NCBI GenBank assembly: GCA_040905685.1 | Contig: JBBDRB010000101.1 | Span: 1 to 64,000, forward strand | Source: JBBDMU01 sp040905685 | GTDB taxonomy: Bacteria > Bacteroidota > Rhodothermia > Balneolales > Natronogracilivirgulaceae | DNA: 64,000 bases | Reading direction: 5' to 3' | Part shown: in pieces, positions 27,409-36,236 of the stretch | How the letters are laid out: the number at the start of each line of letters is the position of its first letter | How positions within the stretch are numbered: the first letter of the stretch is position 1 | Program-made: the position numbers and the translations under genes | The notes under the pieces: model-generated | The model's input: only the letters and a program-made list of their open reading frames with translations | What the model was told of the DNA's origin: nothing | Databases searched by the model: none

Positions 27409-29193
27409 ATGAACAAGAAAGAAAAAAAATCAGGCTTTCGATTGCGCTCCGGTAATCTGATTATACCTTCGGATGCCGGCAGCTATGGATATGAATCCGT
27501 AAGGGACGGTCATGCTCATTTTAGAAAAAAAGGCCGGTCAGAAATCCATACCGGAAGCATGTCGGAATTTTCCAATGACCATTTATTTAGTATAATCGAA
27601 GGAAGCAGTGATCATATATCGGCCCTTGATCCCGACTATAGATTTATAAGCTTTAACAGTGCCTACAAAAAAAAATTCAGGGAGTTTTTTGGCAGAGATA
27701 TCCATCAGGGTTTATGTCTTCTTGATCTGCTGCGTGATTTTCCGGATATCCTGCAAATGAGCAAGGCAAACTGGGACCGGGTATTCAAAGGCGAAGAATT
27801 TATATCCACCTATTCTCTTGAGTTCAACAAAACCGTAATGCATATGGAGGCTAAGTTCAGTCCCATCAGAAATTCCGGTAACCAGGTTACAGGCGGAACC
27901 TGTATTGTCAGGGACGTGACCCGGCGGGAGAAGCTGCAGGAAGAGCTTCACCAGGCCCATCAACTGCTGGAGGCTAAGGTTGTTGAACGGACGGCCGAGC
28001 TGGAAAGGGTCAATGATCAGCTGCGAAGGGAAATAGAGGAGCGTGCACAGGCTGAAAAATTGCTGCTGTTAACCAAAAAACGGCTCATGCGCGAAAAGAA
28101 TATTGCAGAAGGCATTATAAACAGCCTGCCTGGCATTTTCTATATCTTTGATAAAGACGGCAAACTGTATAAGTGGAACCATAACCTTGAAAAAATAACG
28201 GGCTATGCAGCGGATGAAATTCAGGGGAAAAGCATCTTAAGGCTATTTGACGTCCGTGACGTGGCCTCGGTTAAAAAAGCCATCCGCAAAACATTTAGCG
28301 GCAGCGAGGTTGATGTGGAAGCCAGCCTGGTTTCAAAAGACGGTAAGAAAACACCCTATTATTTTACGGGCACGTCAATTGATTACGACGGACAACAATA
28401 TATGATGGGTATGGCTTTGGACATTACAGAACGCAAGGAAGCGGAAAATGCCATCAGACTGTATGCCCGCAAGCTAAAAAAACTGAATGTCAGCAAGGAC
28501 AAATTTTTTTCCATCATAGCCCACGACCTGAGGAGTCCGTTTACAGGACTGATGGGTCTGTCCGATTTACTGGTTAACGAGTTTGACGATCTGCCGAATG
28601 AAAAGGTCAGGGATTATGCAGGCAAAATAAATACCTCTTCAAAAAATGTGTTCCGGTTGCTGAATAACCTGCTGGAGTGGTCCCGGATCCAACTGAACGG
28701 AACCGAACTAAAGCCGGAACAGATCAATATGCATGAACTGGTTCACAGCAACTGTGAAACCCTGCAGGATATCTTTAAGGCAAAAAATATTGACCTGAAA
28801 ATCGAGGTCGAACCTTCTCTCGAGCTTCATGCCGACCGGAACATGCTTGGATCTGTACTTCAGAACCTGATCTCCAACAGTCTTAAGTTCAGCCGTAATT
28901 TCGGTGAAATAGTGATAAAAGCCGCTGTTCAAAACGATCAGATATTAGTCAGCATTACGGATACGGGGGTGGGCATGAGCAAAAAAATGCTTGAGCGCCT
29001 GTTTCTGCTTGAGAAAAATATCTCGACAAAAGGTACAAATAATGAACAGGGAAGCGGAATGGGCTTGATTCTCTGCAAGGAATTTATCGGTAAACACGGT
29101 GGTGAAATATGGGCAACAAGCAAAGAGGGAAAAGGGTCAACGTTCTGGTTTACCCTTTCCAGGAACAGGCTCACCGGTCAGCCGACCGGGTGA
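27409..29193 (+). CDS. Soluble PAS-domain sensor histidine kinase
   Basis: A 594-residue kinase without membrane segments, so cytosolic. Order: a basic N-terminal tail (1-50), PAS domain 1 (about 57-172), a coiled coil (about 175-230), PAS domain 2 (about 233-350), HisKA with the phospho-accepting HDLRSPFTGLMG (His near 367), then HATPase_c with NLISNSLKF, DTGVGMS and GSGMGLILCKEF. It has no receiver and no adjacent response-regulator gene, so it is an orphan. Its 3' end overlaps the convergent metallophosphoesterase gene by 16 bp in a CCGG-rich, hairpin-forming stretch. Confidence 0.93.
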   Translation: MNKKEKKSGFRLRSGNLIIPSDAGSYGYESVRDGHAHFRKKGRSEIHTGSMSEFSNDHLFSIIEGSSDHISALDPDYRFISFNSAYKKKFREFFGRDIHQGLCLLDLLRDFPDILQMSKANWDRVFKGEEFISTYSLEFNKTVMHMEAKFSPIRNSGNQVTGGTCIVRDVTRREKLQEELHQAHQLLEAKVVERTAELERVNDQLRREIEERAQAEKLLLLTKKRLMREKNIAEGIINSLPGIFYIFDKDGKLYKWNHNLEKITGYAADEIQGKSILRLFDVRDVASVKKAIRKTFSGSEVDVEASLVSKDGKKTPYYFTGTSIDYDGQQYMMGMALDITERKEAENAIRLYARKLKKLNVSKDKFFSIIAHDLRSPFTGLMGLSDLLVNEFDDLPNEKVRDYAGKINTSSKNVFRLLNNLLEWSRIQLNGTELKPEQINMHELVHSNCETLQDIFKAKNIDLKIEVEPSLELHADRNMLGSVLQNLISNSLKFSRNFGEIVIKAAVQNDQILVSITDTGVGMSKKMLERLFLLEKNISTKGTNNEQGSGMGLILCKEFIGKHGGEIWATSKEGKGSTFWFTLSRNRLTGQPTG

Positions 29194-30410
29194 CCGGATA
29201 TTCCGGTTGAGCGCAGCGTTAAAAGGGTTATTTCAGGTTTTATCGATCGAATGGGGATGCCGACCATTCCGACCCCGACGTTTACGTACAACTTTTTGTC
29301 TCCCTGCTGATACAGTCCATCCGTATAGGTATGCAAAAGCTTAATGGGGTAAAGGGGGACGCCGAACAGGTGCATGCCAATCTGCCCCCCGTGTGTATGA
29401 CCGGAAAGGGTAAGATTGATATCCCGGTGACGGGCCGCATCAAATAATTCAGGGCGGTGTGAAAGCAGTACTTTAAACGTATCCTGACCGGCATTAAGAA
29501 GGGCTTTATCGAATCTGGCACGATTAAGGCTGCCGGAACCGGCATCATCCACGCCAATGATCGTAAGGCGCTCACCGTTAATCTCGAGGACCGTATTTTT
29601 GTTCACCAGCATATTTACCCCTTGTTGTTCCAGTGCGCTGCTGACGGCCGGTCCGTGGGCATAATGGTCATGATTGCCAAGACATCCGAACGTTCCGAAA
29701 TCGGACTTCAATGATTTGACGGTGTTATACAGGGCCGGGATTTCGTGGTTTGAGGTATCCACGAAATCACCGGTTATGGTGACCAGATTGGGATGAAGGC
29801 TGTTGGTGATCTCGAAAATTTCCTGGATCTGCCCCTGGGTCATATAAATGCCTGAATGAATATCACTGATTTGCGCTATTTTCAGTCCCTCGAGTCCGGC
29901 CGGCAGGTTATCAAAAAACAGATCCTTTTTGATAATTTGGTAATCACGGGACGTGGCCGTAGCCGTCCCAATGGCTACCCCGAAAGGGGAGGTGGCCGCC
30001 AGGGCCAGTCCGGCCTTCTTAATAAACTCCCGTCGCCCGTCGCCTCCGTTCTGATCGGCAGGCATTTTCAGGTCATGCCGGCGATTAAAAAAAATGGATA
30101 GTTTCGCGGATGACCATTTCATCAGTCTGAAGGCATCTACCGACAAGGCTATGACGAGAGATAAGCCCAGGGCGGCAAATAGGATCCCTCCCGGATAAAT
30201 AACCAGATTCTGGATCAGCGCATGTTCATAAAATCCAAGTTCAATGGTTATGTACCGGGTAAAAAATACCAGATTGGCAAGCAGTAGCAAGGCTATTCCT
30301 GTTTTTCGGATACGCAAAGCGTATTTTGGTGCATACTGTTTGTTGATCCGGACCTTAAATGTCCTGGCCAGATACCATTGCGCTGCCAGGAAAAAGGCGG
30401 ATACAAGCAA
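29178..30410 (-). CDS. Membrane metallophosphoesterase with internal Tat motif (YkuE-like)
   Basis: A 410-residue calcineurin-like phosphoesterase. The N-terminal 120 residues hold about three membrane helices. A twin-arginine segment RREFIKKAGLALAA (about 128-141) follows, then the catalytic domain with DIHSG, GDFVDTSNHE, GNHDHY, LSHRPE and SGHTHGGQIG. Tat-exported YkuE-type enzymes act outside the membrane on lipid pyrophosphates or similar substrates. The reading frame is open upstream of the TTG at 30410 (to about 30458), and the hydrophobic helix seems to continue there, so a rarer upstream start (for example ATT near 30428 after an AAGGAT) is possible. Confidence 0.85.
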   Translation of the reverse strand: MLVSAFFLAAQWYLARTFKVRINKQYAPKYALRIRKTGIALLLLANLVFFTRYITIELGFYEHALIQNLVIYPGGILFAALGLSLVIALSVDAFRLMKWSSAKLSIFFNRRHDLKMPADQNGGDGRREFIKKAGLALAATSPFGVAIGTATATSRDYQIIKKDLFFDNLPAGLEGLKIAQISDIHSGIYMTQGQIQEIFEITNSLHPNLVTITGDFVDTSNHEIPALYNTVKSLKSDFGTFGCLGNHDHYAHGPAVSSALEQQGVNMLVNKNTVLEINGERLTIIGVDDAGSGSLNRARFDKALLNAGQDTFKVLLSHRPELFDAARHRDINLTLSGHTHGGQIGMHLFGVPLYPIKLLHTYTDGLYQQGDKKLYVNVGVGMVGIPIRSIKPEITLLTLRSTGISGHPVG

Positions 30411-30527
30411 AAAGGGTATTATTACAGAAATAACTTTATCCTTAAGATTATGAAAATTTTAACTTTCAAACGGTTGTGAATATTTAAAATTTTCTAATAA
30501 GATGATAAAATCAGAGAAAATTGGGTT

Positions 30528-30556
30528 TTGACCGGTAAGTTCCGATTTCCTATACT
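30528..30556 (+). promoter_or_regulatory. Sigma-70-like promoter for the alanine symporter gene
   Basis: TTGACC at 30528-30533 and TATACT at 30551-30556 each match five of six consensus bases and are separated by exactly 17 bp. Transcription would start near 30563, about 20 bases before the likely translation start of the symporter. The spacing and both hexamers make this the best promoter match I found in the window. Confidence 0.6.
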
Positions 30557-30649
30557 ACTTTGTTGTGAACCCAAACCGCCGTTATTCTGGAACAAATCCT
30601 GCAGCATATAGAGAATTTTTTCGTCGCCTTCGCCGATTTTGCCTGGGGA

Positions 30650-31984
30650 ATGCCACTGGTGATTTTGCTGGGGGGGGGAGGCTTATACTTTTTGCTGTAT
30701 TCACGCTTTCTTCCCTATCGGCATATGAGCCATGGTATAGAAGTGCTCAGCGGTAAGTATGTTGACCCGGATGCTCCCGGTGATATAACCCCTTTGCAGG
30801 CCTTGTCGAGTGCCCTGGCGGCAACGGTTGGAATGGGAAACATAGGCGGAGTGGCCATAGCCATTGTCGTGGGCGGACCGGGGGCCCTGTTCTGGATGTG
30901 GGTCAGCGCCCTGATCGGAATGGCTACCAAGTTCTTCACCTGCACATTGTCTATTATGTACCGCGGCAGGGACAGCAGCGGAAAATTGCAGGGCGGGCCT
31001 ATGTACTATATCACCGAGGGGCTCGGACCCAAATGGAAACCCTTAGCCGCTTTTTTTAGCTTCAGCGGACTGGTGGGCTGTTTGCCCATGTTTCAGGCCA
31101 ATCAGTTAACGCAAATTTTGAGGAATGATTTTATCATACCCAACGGGTTGGCCACGGCCGATGCCCATTTGCTGTCTGATTTCGTGGTGGGGCTCATCCT
31201 GGTTGGCATTATATCGATAGTGATCTTTGGTGGCATTAAGCGGATCGGCCAGGTAGCCATGAGTCTGGTGCCGCTGATGGTACTGGTCTATGTAGGGGCG
31301 GTACTATACATCATTTCCCTGCATGTTGCCGAAATACCGTATTACCTGACCCTGATCGTAACCGATGCCTTTAGCGGCCAGGCGGCGGCCGGGGGGGCCG
31401 TAGGGTCGGTTATTGTGACCGGGTTCAGAAGGGCGGCATTTTCCAATGAGGCCGGCATTGGAACAGAGGCCATGGCGCACGGGGCGGCTCAGAACAGCGA
31501 ACCCGTGCGCGAAGGACTGGTAGGCATGCTTGAACCGGCCATCGACACCCTGCTCGTCTGCACAATGACGGCCCTTGCCATACTGATGACCGGGGTCTGG
31601 CAAACCAGTGATATGGACGGCATCTCCCTGACCTCTCAGGCTTTCTCGGCTGCCATGCCTGTAGCGGGCAGCTATATTCTGCTTTTTTGTGTGTTGGTCT
31701 TTAGCATCACGACCATGTTTACCTACTCCTACTACGGAACGAAATGCCTGGGGTTCCTGATCGGGGCTGAACGCCAGCATTATTACAACTATTTTTACAT
31801 GTTTTCCATTCTCTTTGGCTCCATAGCCTCCATCACGGCCGTCATCAGCATGATAGATGGCATGTTTGCCATGATGGCGATCCCAACGATGACCGCCACC
31901 CTGTTGCTTTCGCCTAAGGTCTATCAGGCCACGGTCGACTATTTTAACCGAAGGAGAGCGGATTCCGGGATGAATGACCGCTAA
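30650..31984 (+). CDS. Sodium:alanine symporter (AGCS family)
   Basis: Inner-membrane transporter taking up alanine or glycine with sodium, with about ten to eleven helices. Family motifs include LAATVGMGNIGGVAIAI, the GGPGALFWMWV loop, QGGPMYYI and FSNEAGIGTEAMAHGAA. The first ATG in frame is 30650 (444 residues), but family-like sequence (ENFFVAFADFAWG) continues upstream in the same frame to about 30587 with no ATG, GTG or TTG. I therefore suspect a CTG (30587) or ATT (30584) start, giving about 465 residues. A run of nine G at 30670-30678 lies early in the gene. Confidence 0.92.
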   Translation: MPLVILLGGGGLYFLLYSRFLPYRHMSHGIEVLSGKYVDPDAPGDITPLQALSSALAATVGMGNIGGVAIAIVVGGPGALFWMWVSALIGMATKFFTCTLSIMYRGRDSSGKLQGGPMYYITEGLGPKWKPLAAFFSFSGLVGCLPMFQANQLTQILRNDFIIPNGLATADAHLLSDFVVGLILVGIISIVIFGGIKRIGQVAMSLVPLMVLVYVGAVLYIISLHVAEIPYYLTLIVTDAFSGQAAAGGAVGSVIVTGFRRAAFSNEAGIGTEAMAHGAAQNSEPVREGLVGMLEPAIDTLLVCTMTALAILMTGVWQTSDMDGISLTSQAFSAAMPVAGSYILLFCVLVFSITTMFTYSYYGTKCLGFLIGAERQHYYNYFYMFSILFGSIASITAVISMIDGMFAMMAIPTMTATLLLSPKVYQATVDYFNRRRADSGMNDR

Positions 31985-32084
31985 GCTCACCTTGCTTTTT
32001 CCAGTTAAGTATACTACCTCAGGGAGTGCAAATTGTCACATTTTTCATTATCCTCAATGTAGTTCACATTCACAAAAGGTATCG

Positions 32085-33704
32085 ATGAAAAAAATTGCGT
32101 TAATCTTCACCTTGTTCTTTTTTGTACTTGGGTTAACTTCATGGCAGGGGCAATCGTTTGATGTCATTATAAAAAACGGAACGATATACGACGGCTCCGG
32201 TAATAAGCCCTATACCGGCGATATTGCCATTCTCAATGGCAGAATAGTTCAGATAGGGGGATTGGATGATGCTGCGGCCCGAGAAGTCATCGATGCATCC
32301 GGAAAGGCCGTGTCACCGGGATTCATCAACGTGCTGAGCTGGGCTGCCAACCCTCTTCTTGCGGACGGGCGCTCAATGAGTAATATAAAGCAGGGGGTCA
32401 CGCTTGAGGTATTTGGAGAAGGATGGTCTATGGGTCCGGTTCCGGGAAACAATCAGGAGTGGAATACGCTTGATGAGTTTTTGGTGCATCTGGCCGGCAG
32501 CGGCGTCTCTGCCAATGTGGCCTCCTTTGTGGGCGCGACAACCGTTCGTCAATACGTACTGGGTAATGCCGATCGCGTGCCCAACGCAAATGAGCTTAAC
32601 CAGATGGGGAAACTGGTGAGGCAGGCCATGGAAGACGGGGCCCTGGGGCTGGGGACCTCGCTGATCTACGCACCTGCTTTTTTTGCCGGGACTGAAGAAT
32701 TGATCGCCTTATCGAAGGTCGTTGCCGAATATGACGGCTTGTATATCTCCCACCTTCGCAGTGAGGGAAACCGTTTCGAAGAATCCGTTGATGAACTCAT
32801 CCGCATTTCGAAAGAGGCGGGGGTACGGGCCGAAATATTTCATCTGAAGGCAGCCGGCGAACCGAACTGGCACAAGCTGGACACCGTGATAGATAAAATT
32901 GAAGCGGCCCGGGCCGGGGGACTCAGCATTAGTGCCAATATGTACGCCTATACGGCAGCCTCCACCAGCCTGGCTGCCATCATGCCTCCATGGACGAACG
33001 AGGGGGGGCATGAGGCCTGGATACGGAGATTAAATGATCCGGAGTTGAGAAAGAAGATTACCGAGGAGATCGGGAGCCCGTCGGATGAGTGGGAAAACTT
33101 TTATCTGGCTGCCGGCACCCCCGACAATATAATCCTGACCGGGTTGCATGAAGATAGTCTGAGGCATTACAATGGAGCCAGCCTTGCCGAGATCTCCGGG
33201 CAAAGGGGAACTCACCCCATAGATACAGCCATAGACCTGACCATAAAGGATAACCGCCGCATAGGGGCTGTTTACTTTTTAATGTCAGATGAAAACGTAG
33301 AAAAGCAAATCCGTTTGCCCTGGATGAGCTTCGGATCTGACGGAGGATCCTTTTCCGACAGTATGGGGAGTATGGTCCATCCCCGGGCTTTTGGTAATTT
33401 TGCCAGGGTGCTGGGTAAATACGTCCGTGAAGAACAGATTATTCCCCTGGAGGAAGCCATCTATAAAATGACAGCCCTGCCGGCGGACAATTTGCGGATA
33501 AAGAACCGGGGGAGCCTGAAACTCGGATATCAGGCCGATATTGTAATTTTTGACCCCGCAACGATACAAGACAATGCCACCTATGAAAACCCCCACCAGT
33601 ATGCCACCGGCGTGGATCACGTATTTGTCAACGGCATTCAGGTTTTGGATAATGGAAGGCATACCGGAGCGATGCCCGGACAAGTGGTTCGAAGGAGCAA
33701 ATAG
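32085..33704 (+). CDS. Exported D-aminoacylase-like amidohydrolase
   Basis: A 539-residue amidohydrolase of the N-acyl-D-amino-acid deacylase group. I choose ATG 32085 (MKKIALIF) over an upstream ATG at 31974, because it begins a clean signal peptide; no lipobox is present. The core has DVIIKNGTIYDGSGNKPYTGDIAI, the later SHLRSEGNRF, EIFHLKAAG, FGSDGG and the C-terminal GYQADIVIFDP. The metal-binding HxH expected after PGFI is missing: here it reads PGFINVLSWAANPLL. Hydrolytic competence is therefore uncertain. It follows the alanine symporter by 100 bp, consistent with amino-acid or peptide scavenging. Confidence 0.85.
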   Translation: MKKIALIFTLFFFVLGLTSWQGQSFDVIIKNGTIYDGSGNKPYTGDIAILNGRIVQIGGLDDAAAREVIDASGKAVSPGFINVLSWAANPLLADGRSMSNIKQGVTLEVFGEGWSMGPVPGNNQEWNTLDEFLVHLAGSGVSANVASFVGATTVRQYVLGNADRVPNANELNQMGKLVRQAMEDGALGLGTSLIYAPAFFAGTEELIALSKVVAEYDGLYISHLRSEGNRFEESVDELIRISKEAGVRAEIFHLKAAGEPNWHKLDTVIDKIEAARAGGLSISANMYAYTAASTSLAAIMPPWTNEGGHEAWIRRLNDPELRKKITEEIGSPSDEWENFYLAAGTPDNIILTGLHEDSLRHYNGASLAEISGQRGTHPIDTAIDLTIKDNRRIGAVYFLMSDENVEKQIRLPWMSFGSDGGSFSDSMGSMVHPRAFGNFARVLGKYVREEQIIPLEEAIYKMTALPADNLRIKNRGSLKLGYQADIVIFDPATIQDNATYENPHQYATGVDHVFVNGIQVLDNGRHTGAMPGQVVRRSK

Positions 33705-33752
33705 GTTTTCAGAATGGAAACGAACTGATAATAATAACAAATAATACCTGGC

Positions 33753-35156
33753 ATGAGTACCTATAAATTTTTTGATGATGTAAACAGGAATTTTGACAAA
33801 GCGGCAAAATACACAGATCTTGATGTCGGCATATTAAATCAAATTAAAATATGCAACAGCACCTATCACGTAACCTTCCCGGTTAAAAGGGATGACGGCA
33901 CCATCGATACGATACATGGCTGGAGGGCCCAGCACAGCCACCATAAGCTGCCCGCCAAGGGGGGGATCCGCTATAGCATGCAGGTAAACGAAGATGAAGT
34001 TACGGCGCTTGCGGCCTTAATGACGTATAAATGCGCGGTGGTGGATGTGCCGTTTGGCGGAGCCAAAGGCGGGATACAGATTGACCGGAACAAGTATTCA
34101 GTCGGTGAACTGGAGCGTATCACCAGACGGTATACCTTTGAACTCGTCCAAAAAAACTTTCTGGGTCCGGGCCTGGATGTTCCGGCTCCTGATTACGGAA
34201 CAGGGGAACAGGAAATGGCATGGATCATGGACACCTACCGGGCGATGAATCCGAGCATTGACGCTTCGGGTTGTGTAACGGGCAAGCCCATCCATCAATC
34301 CGGCATCCGCGGGCGAAAAGAGGCCACCGGGCGCGGGGTATATTTCGGGGTGAGGGAGGCCTGCCGGAATACCGAAGACATGAAAGAGCTGGGCCTGAAA
34401 GCCGGTCTGGACGGGAAGACAATGGTCGTTCAGGGCCTGGGTAATGTTGGCTATCATTCAGCAAAATACCTTCAGGAGGCCGGAGTCGTGCTGACCGGAA
34501 TTGCTGAGGCCCAGGGATCCATTCATAATCCCAAAGGAATGGATGTTGATAAGGTAATGGCGCACTGGAAAGAAACCGGGTCCATACTGAACTTTCCCGG
34601 TGCAAGTAACATTCCGGAACCCGGCAATGCGTTGGAACTGGAATGTGATATCCTGGTACCCGCGGCACTCGAAAATCAGATTAATGAAGAAAATGCGTCT
34701 AAGATAAAAGCCAGGATCATTGCAGAGGCCGCCAACGGACCAACAACCAGCAAGGCGCATGACCTATTGAAGGCGAGGGGCGCGTTAATAATACCTGATA
34801 ATTATCTTAACGCCGGTGGGGTGACGGTATCGTTCTTTGAGTGGTTAAAAAATCTTTCTCACGTCCGCTTTGGCCGGATGGACAGACGATATGAGGAGAG
34901 TGCCGTTAAGAAACTTCTGGCGGCTGTGGAAACCGTTTCAACCGGCACCTTCTCCAAAAAAGTAATTGAGGAACTGGTGAAGGGGGCGGATGAAAGAGCG
35001 ATTGTCGACTCGGGGCTGGAAGATACCATGATCATAGCTTACAATGAGATAAGAGAAATAAGAAACGAACATAAGATCGATCTCAGAACGGCTGCTTTTG
35101 TCAGTGCCATTTTGAAAATCGGACTGTCATATCGCCAACTGGGAATATTTCCGTAG
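33753..35156 (+). CDS. gdhA: Glutamate dehydrogenase (Glu/Leu/Phe/Val dehydrogenase family)
   Basis: Interconverts glutamate and 2-oxoglutarate plus ammonia. The N-terminal domain has KLPAKGGIRYS with the catalytic lysine region, CAVVDVPFGGAKGGI, and DVPAPDYGTGEQEMAW. The Rossmann half has VVQGLGNVGYHSAKYL, and the substrate loop NAGGVTVSFFEWLKN follows. Its 467 residues are slightly longer than the 420-residue catabolic forms, with the additional length mostly at the C-terminus. A role in linking amino-acid use (symporter and amidohydrolase upstream) to central metabolism is plausible. Cofactor preference cannot be read with certainty. Confidence 0.92.
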   Translation: MSTYKFFDDVNRNFDKAAKYTDLDVGILNQIKICNSTYHVTFPVKRDDGTIDTIHGWRAQHSHHKLPAKGGIRYSMQVNEDEVTALAALMTYKCAVVDVPFGGAKGGIQIDRNKYSVGELERITRRYTFELVQKNFLGPGLDVPAPDYGTGEQEMAWIMDTYRAMNPSIDASGCVTGKPIHQSGIRGRKEATGRGVYFGVREACRNTEDMKELGLKAGLDGKTMVVQGLGNVGYHSAKYLQEAGVVLTGIAEAQGSIHNPKGMDVDKVMAHWKETGSILNFPGASNIPEPGNALELECDILVPAALENQINEENASKIKARIIAEAANGPTTSKAHDLLKARGALIIPDNYLNAGGVTVSFFEWLKNLSHVRFGRMDRRYEESAVKKLLAAVETVSTGTFSKKVIEELVKGADERAIVDSGLEDTMIIAYNEIREIRNEHKIDLRTAAFVSAILKIGLSYRQLGIFP

Positions 35157-35197
35157 GGAAGCGGGTATTTGGTTACTAATCTTAAAATAAGGTAATA

Positions 35198-36151
35198 ATG
35201 GGTTTGTTTGACAGCCTCGGCTTCAAGAAGAAAGAAGATGAATTAAAAGACGGTCTCGAGAAAAGCCGCAGTGGTTTGCTTAATAAGCTAGGCAAGGCTT
35301 TGGCGGGGAAGGATAGGGTTGATGATGAAGTTCTCGATGATCTGGAAGAAATTTTGATCTCTTCGGACGTGGGAGTCACAACCACTCTCGAGGTCATAAA
35401 ACGAATTGAAAAACGGGTTGCCCGTGATAAGTATGTTGGCAACGATGAGCTGCAGCAGATCCTCCGGGAAGAGATCCTCGGACTGCTGAAGGATAATGCG
35501 GCTGACAAACCTGCGGAATTTGGTGCCGGATTGTCCAACAAGCCTCACGTAGTGCTGATCGTGGGGGTGAACGGTGTCGGGAAGACGACGACCATAGGCA
35601 AGCTTGCCCGGCACTATAAAGCAGCCGGTAAATCGGTGCTGCTGGGTGCGGCCGATACGTTCAGGGCAGCTGCGGTCAATCAATTGAAGATCTGGAGCGA
35701 ACGTGCCGATGTTCCCCTGATCCAGCAGGGACAGAACGCGGATCCGGCTGCTGTGGCTTACGACACGGTTGCATCGGCCAAAGCCCGGGGAACAGAGGTG
35801 GTATTAATAGACACGGCAGGCCGGCTTCATAATAAACGGGCCTTAATGGATGAGCTTAGCAAAATAAAACGGGTAATGGACAAAATTGTGCCCGGAGCCC
35901 CCCATGAAGTGCTCCTGGTACTCGATGCTTCAACAGGCCAGAATGCACTGCAGCAGGCCAGAGCATTCACCGAAGCCGTGGATATAACCGGGCTGGTGCT
36001 GACCAAGCTGGATGGCACGGCAAAGGGAGGCATTGTCATCGGGATTTCATCGGAACTCGATGTGCCGGTAAAATACATCGGGGTTGGAGAGAAAATTCAC
36101 CAGTTGCAGGTATTTGACCGGGTGAATTTCGTCAACGCTTTATTTGGATGA
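35198..36151 (+). CDS. ftsY: Signal recognition particle receptor FtsY
   Basis: SRP-receptor GTPase that brings translating ribosomes to the Sec translocon. A short N-terminal amphipathic segment (GLFDSLGFKKKEDEL) is followed by the helical N domain and the G domain with GVNGVGKTTTIGKLA, DTFRAAAVNQL, DTAGRLHNKRALM and TKLDGTAKGG. The acidic A domain of E. coli FtsY is almost absent, as in most bacteria outside the Gammaproteobacteria. Length is 317 residues. It is 41 bp after the glutamate dehydrogenase gene and 85 bp before the CHAT gene. Confidence 0.97.
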   Translation: MGLFDSLGFKKKEDELKDGLEKSRSGLLNKLGKALAGKDRVDDEVLDDLEEILISSDVGVTTTLEVIKRIEKRVARDKYVGNDELQQILREEILGLLKDNAADKPAEFGAGLSNKPHVVLIVGVNGVGKTTTIGKLARHYKAAGKSVLLGAADTFRAAAVNQLKIWSERADVPLIQQGQNADPAAVAYDTVASAKARGTEVVLIDTAGRLHNKRALMDELSKIKRVMDKIVPGAPHEVLLVLDASTGQNALQQARAFTEAVDITGLVLTKLDGTAKGGIVIGISSELDVPVKYIGVGEKIHQLQVFDRVNFVNALFG

Positions 36152-36236
36152 ATATCTGCTTTTAATTTAAATAGTTATTTAATCAAATAATTACTTAAAT
36201 TGCCCTCCGCTGTAAATATATAATTATTTATATACC

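Noticed and set aside
29170..29209. CCGG-rich hairpins at the kinase/phosphoesterase overlap
   Set aside because: Small stems (ACCGGA/TCCGGT and CACCGGTC-type) without T runs; they may slow polymerase but I cannot support a terminator call.
30565..30756. A 62-codon frame starting with GTG 30565
   Set aside because: It overlaps the alanine symporter in another frame, has an arginine-rich unstructured product, and starts almost at the predicted transcription start.
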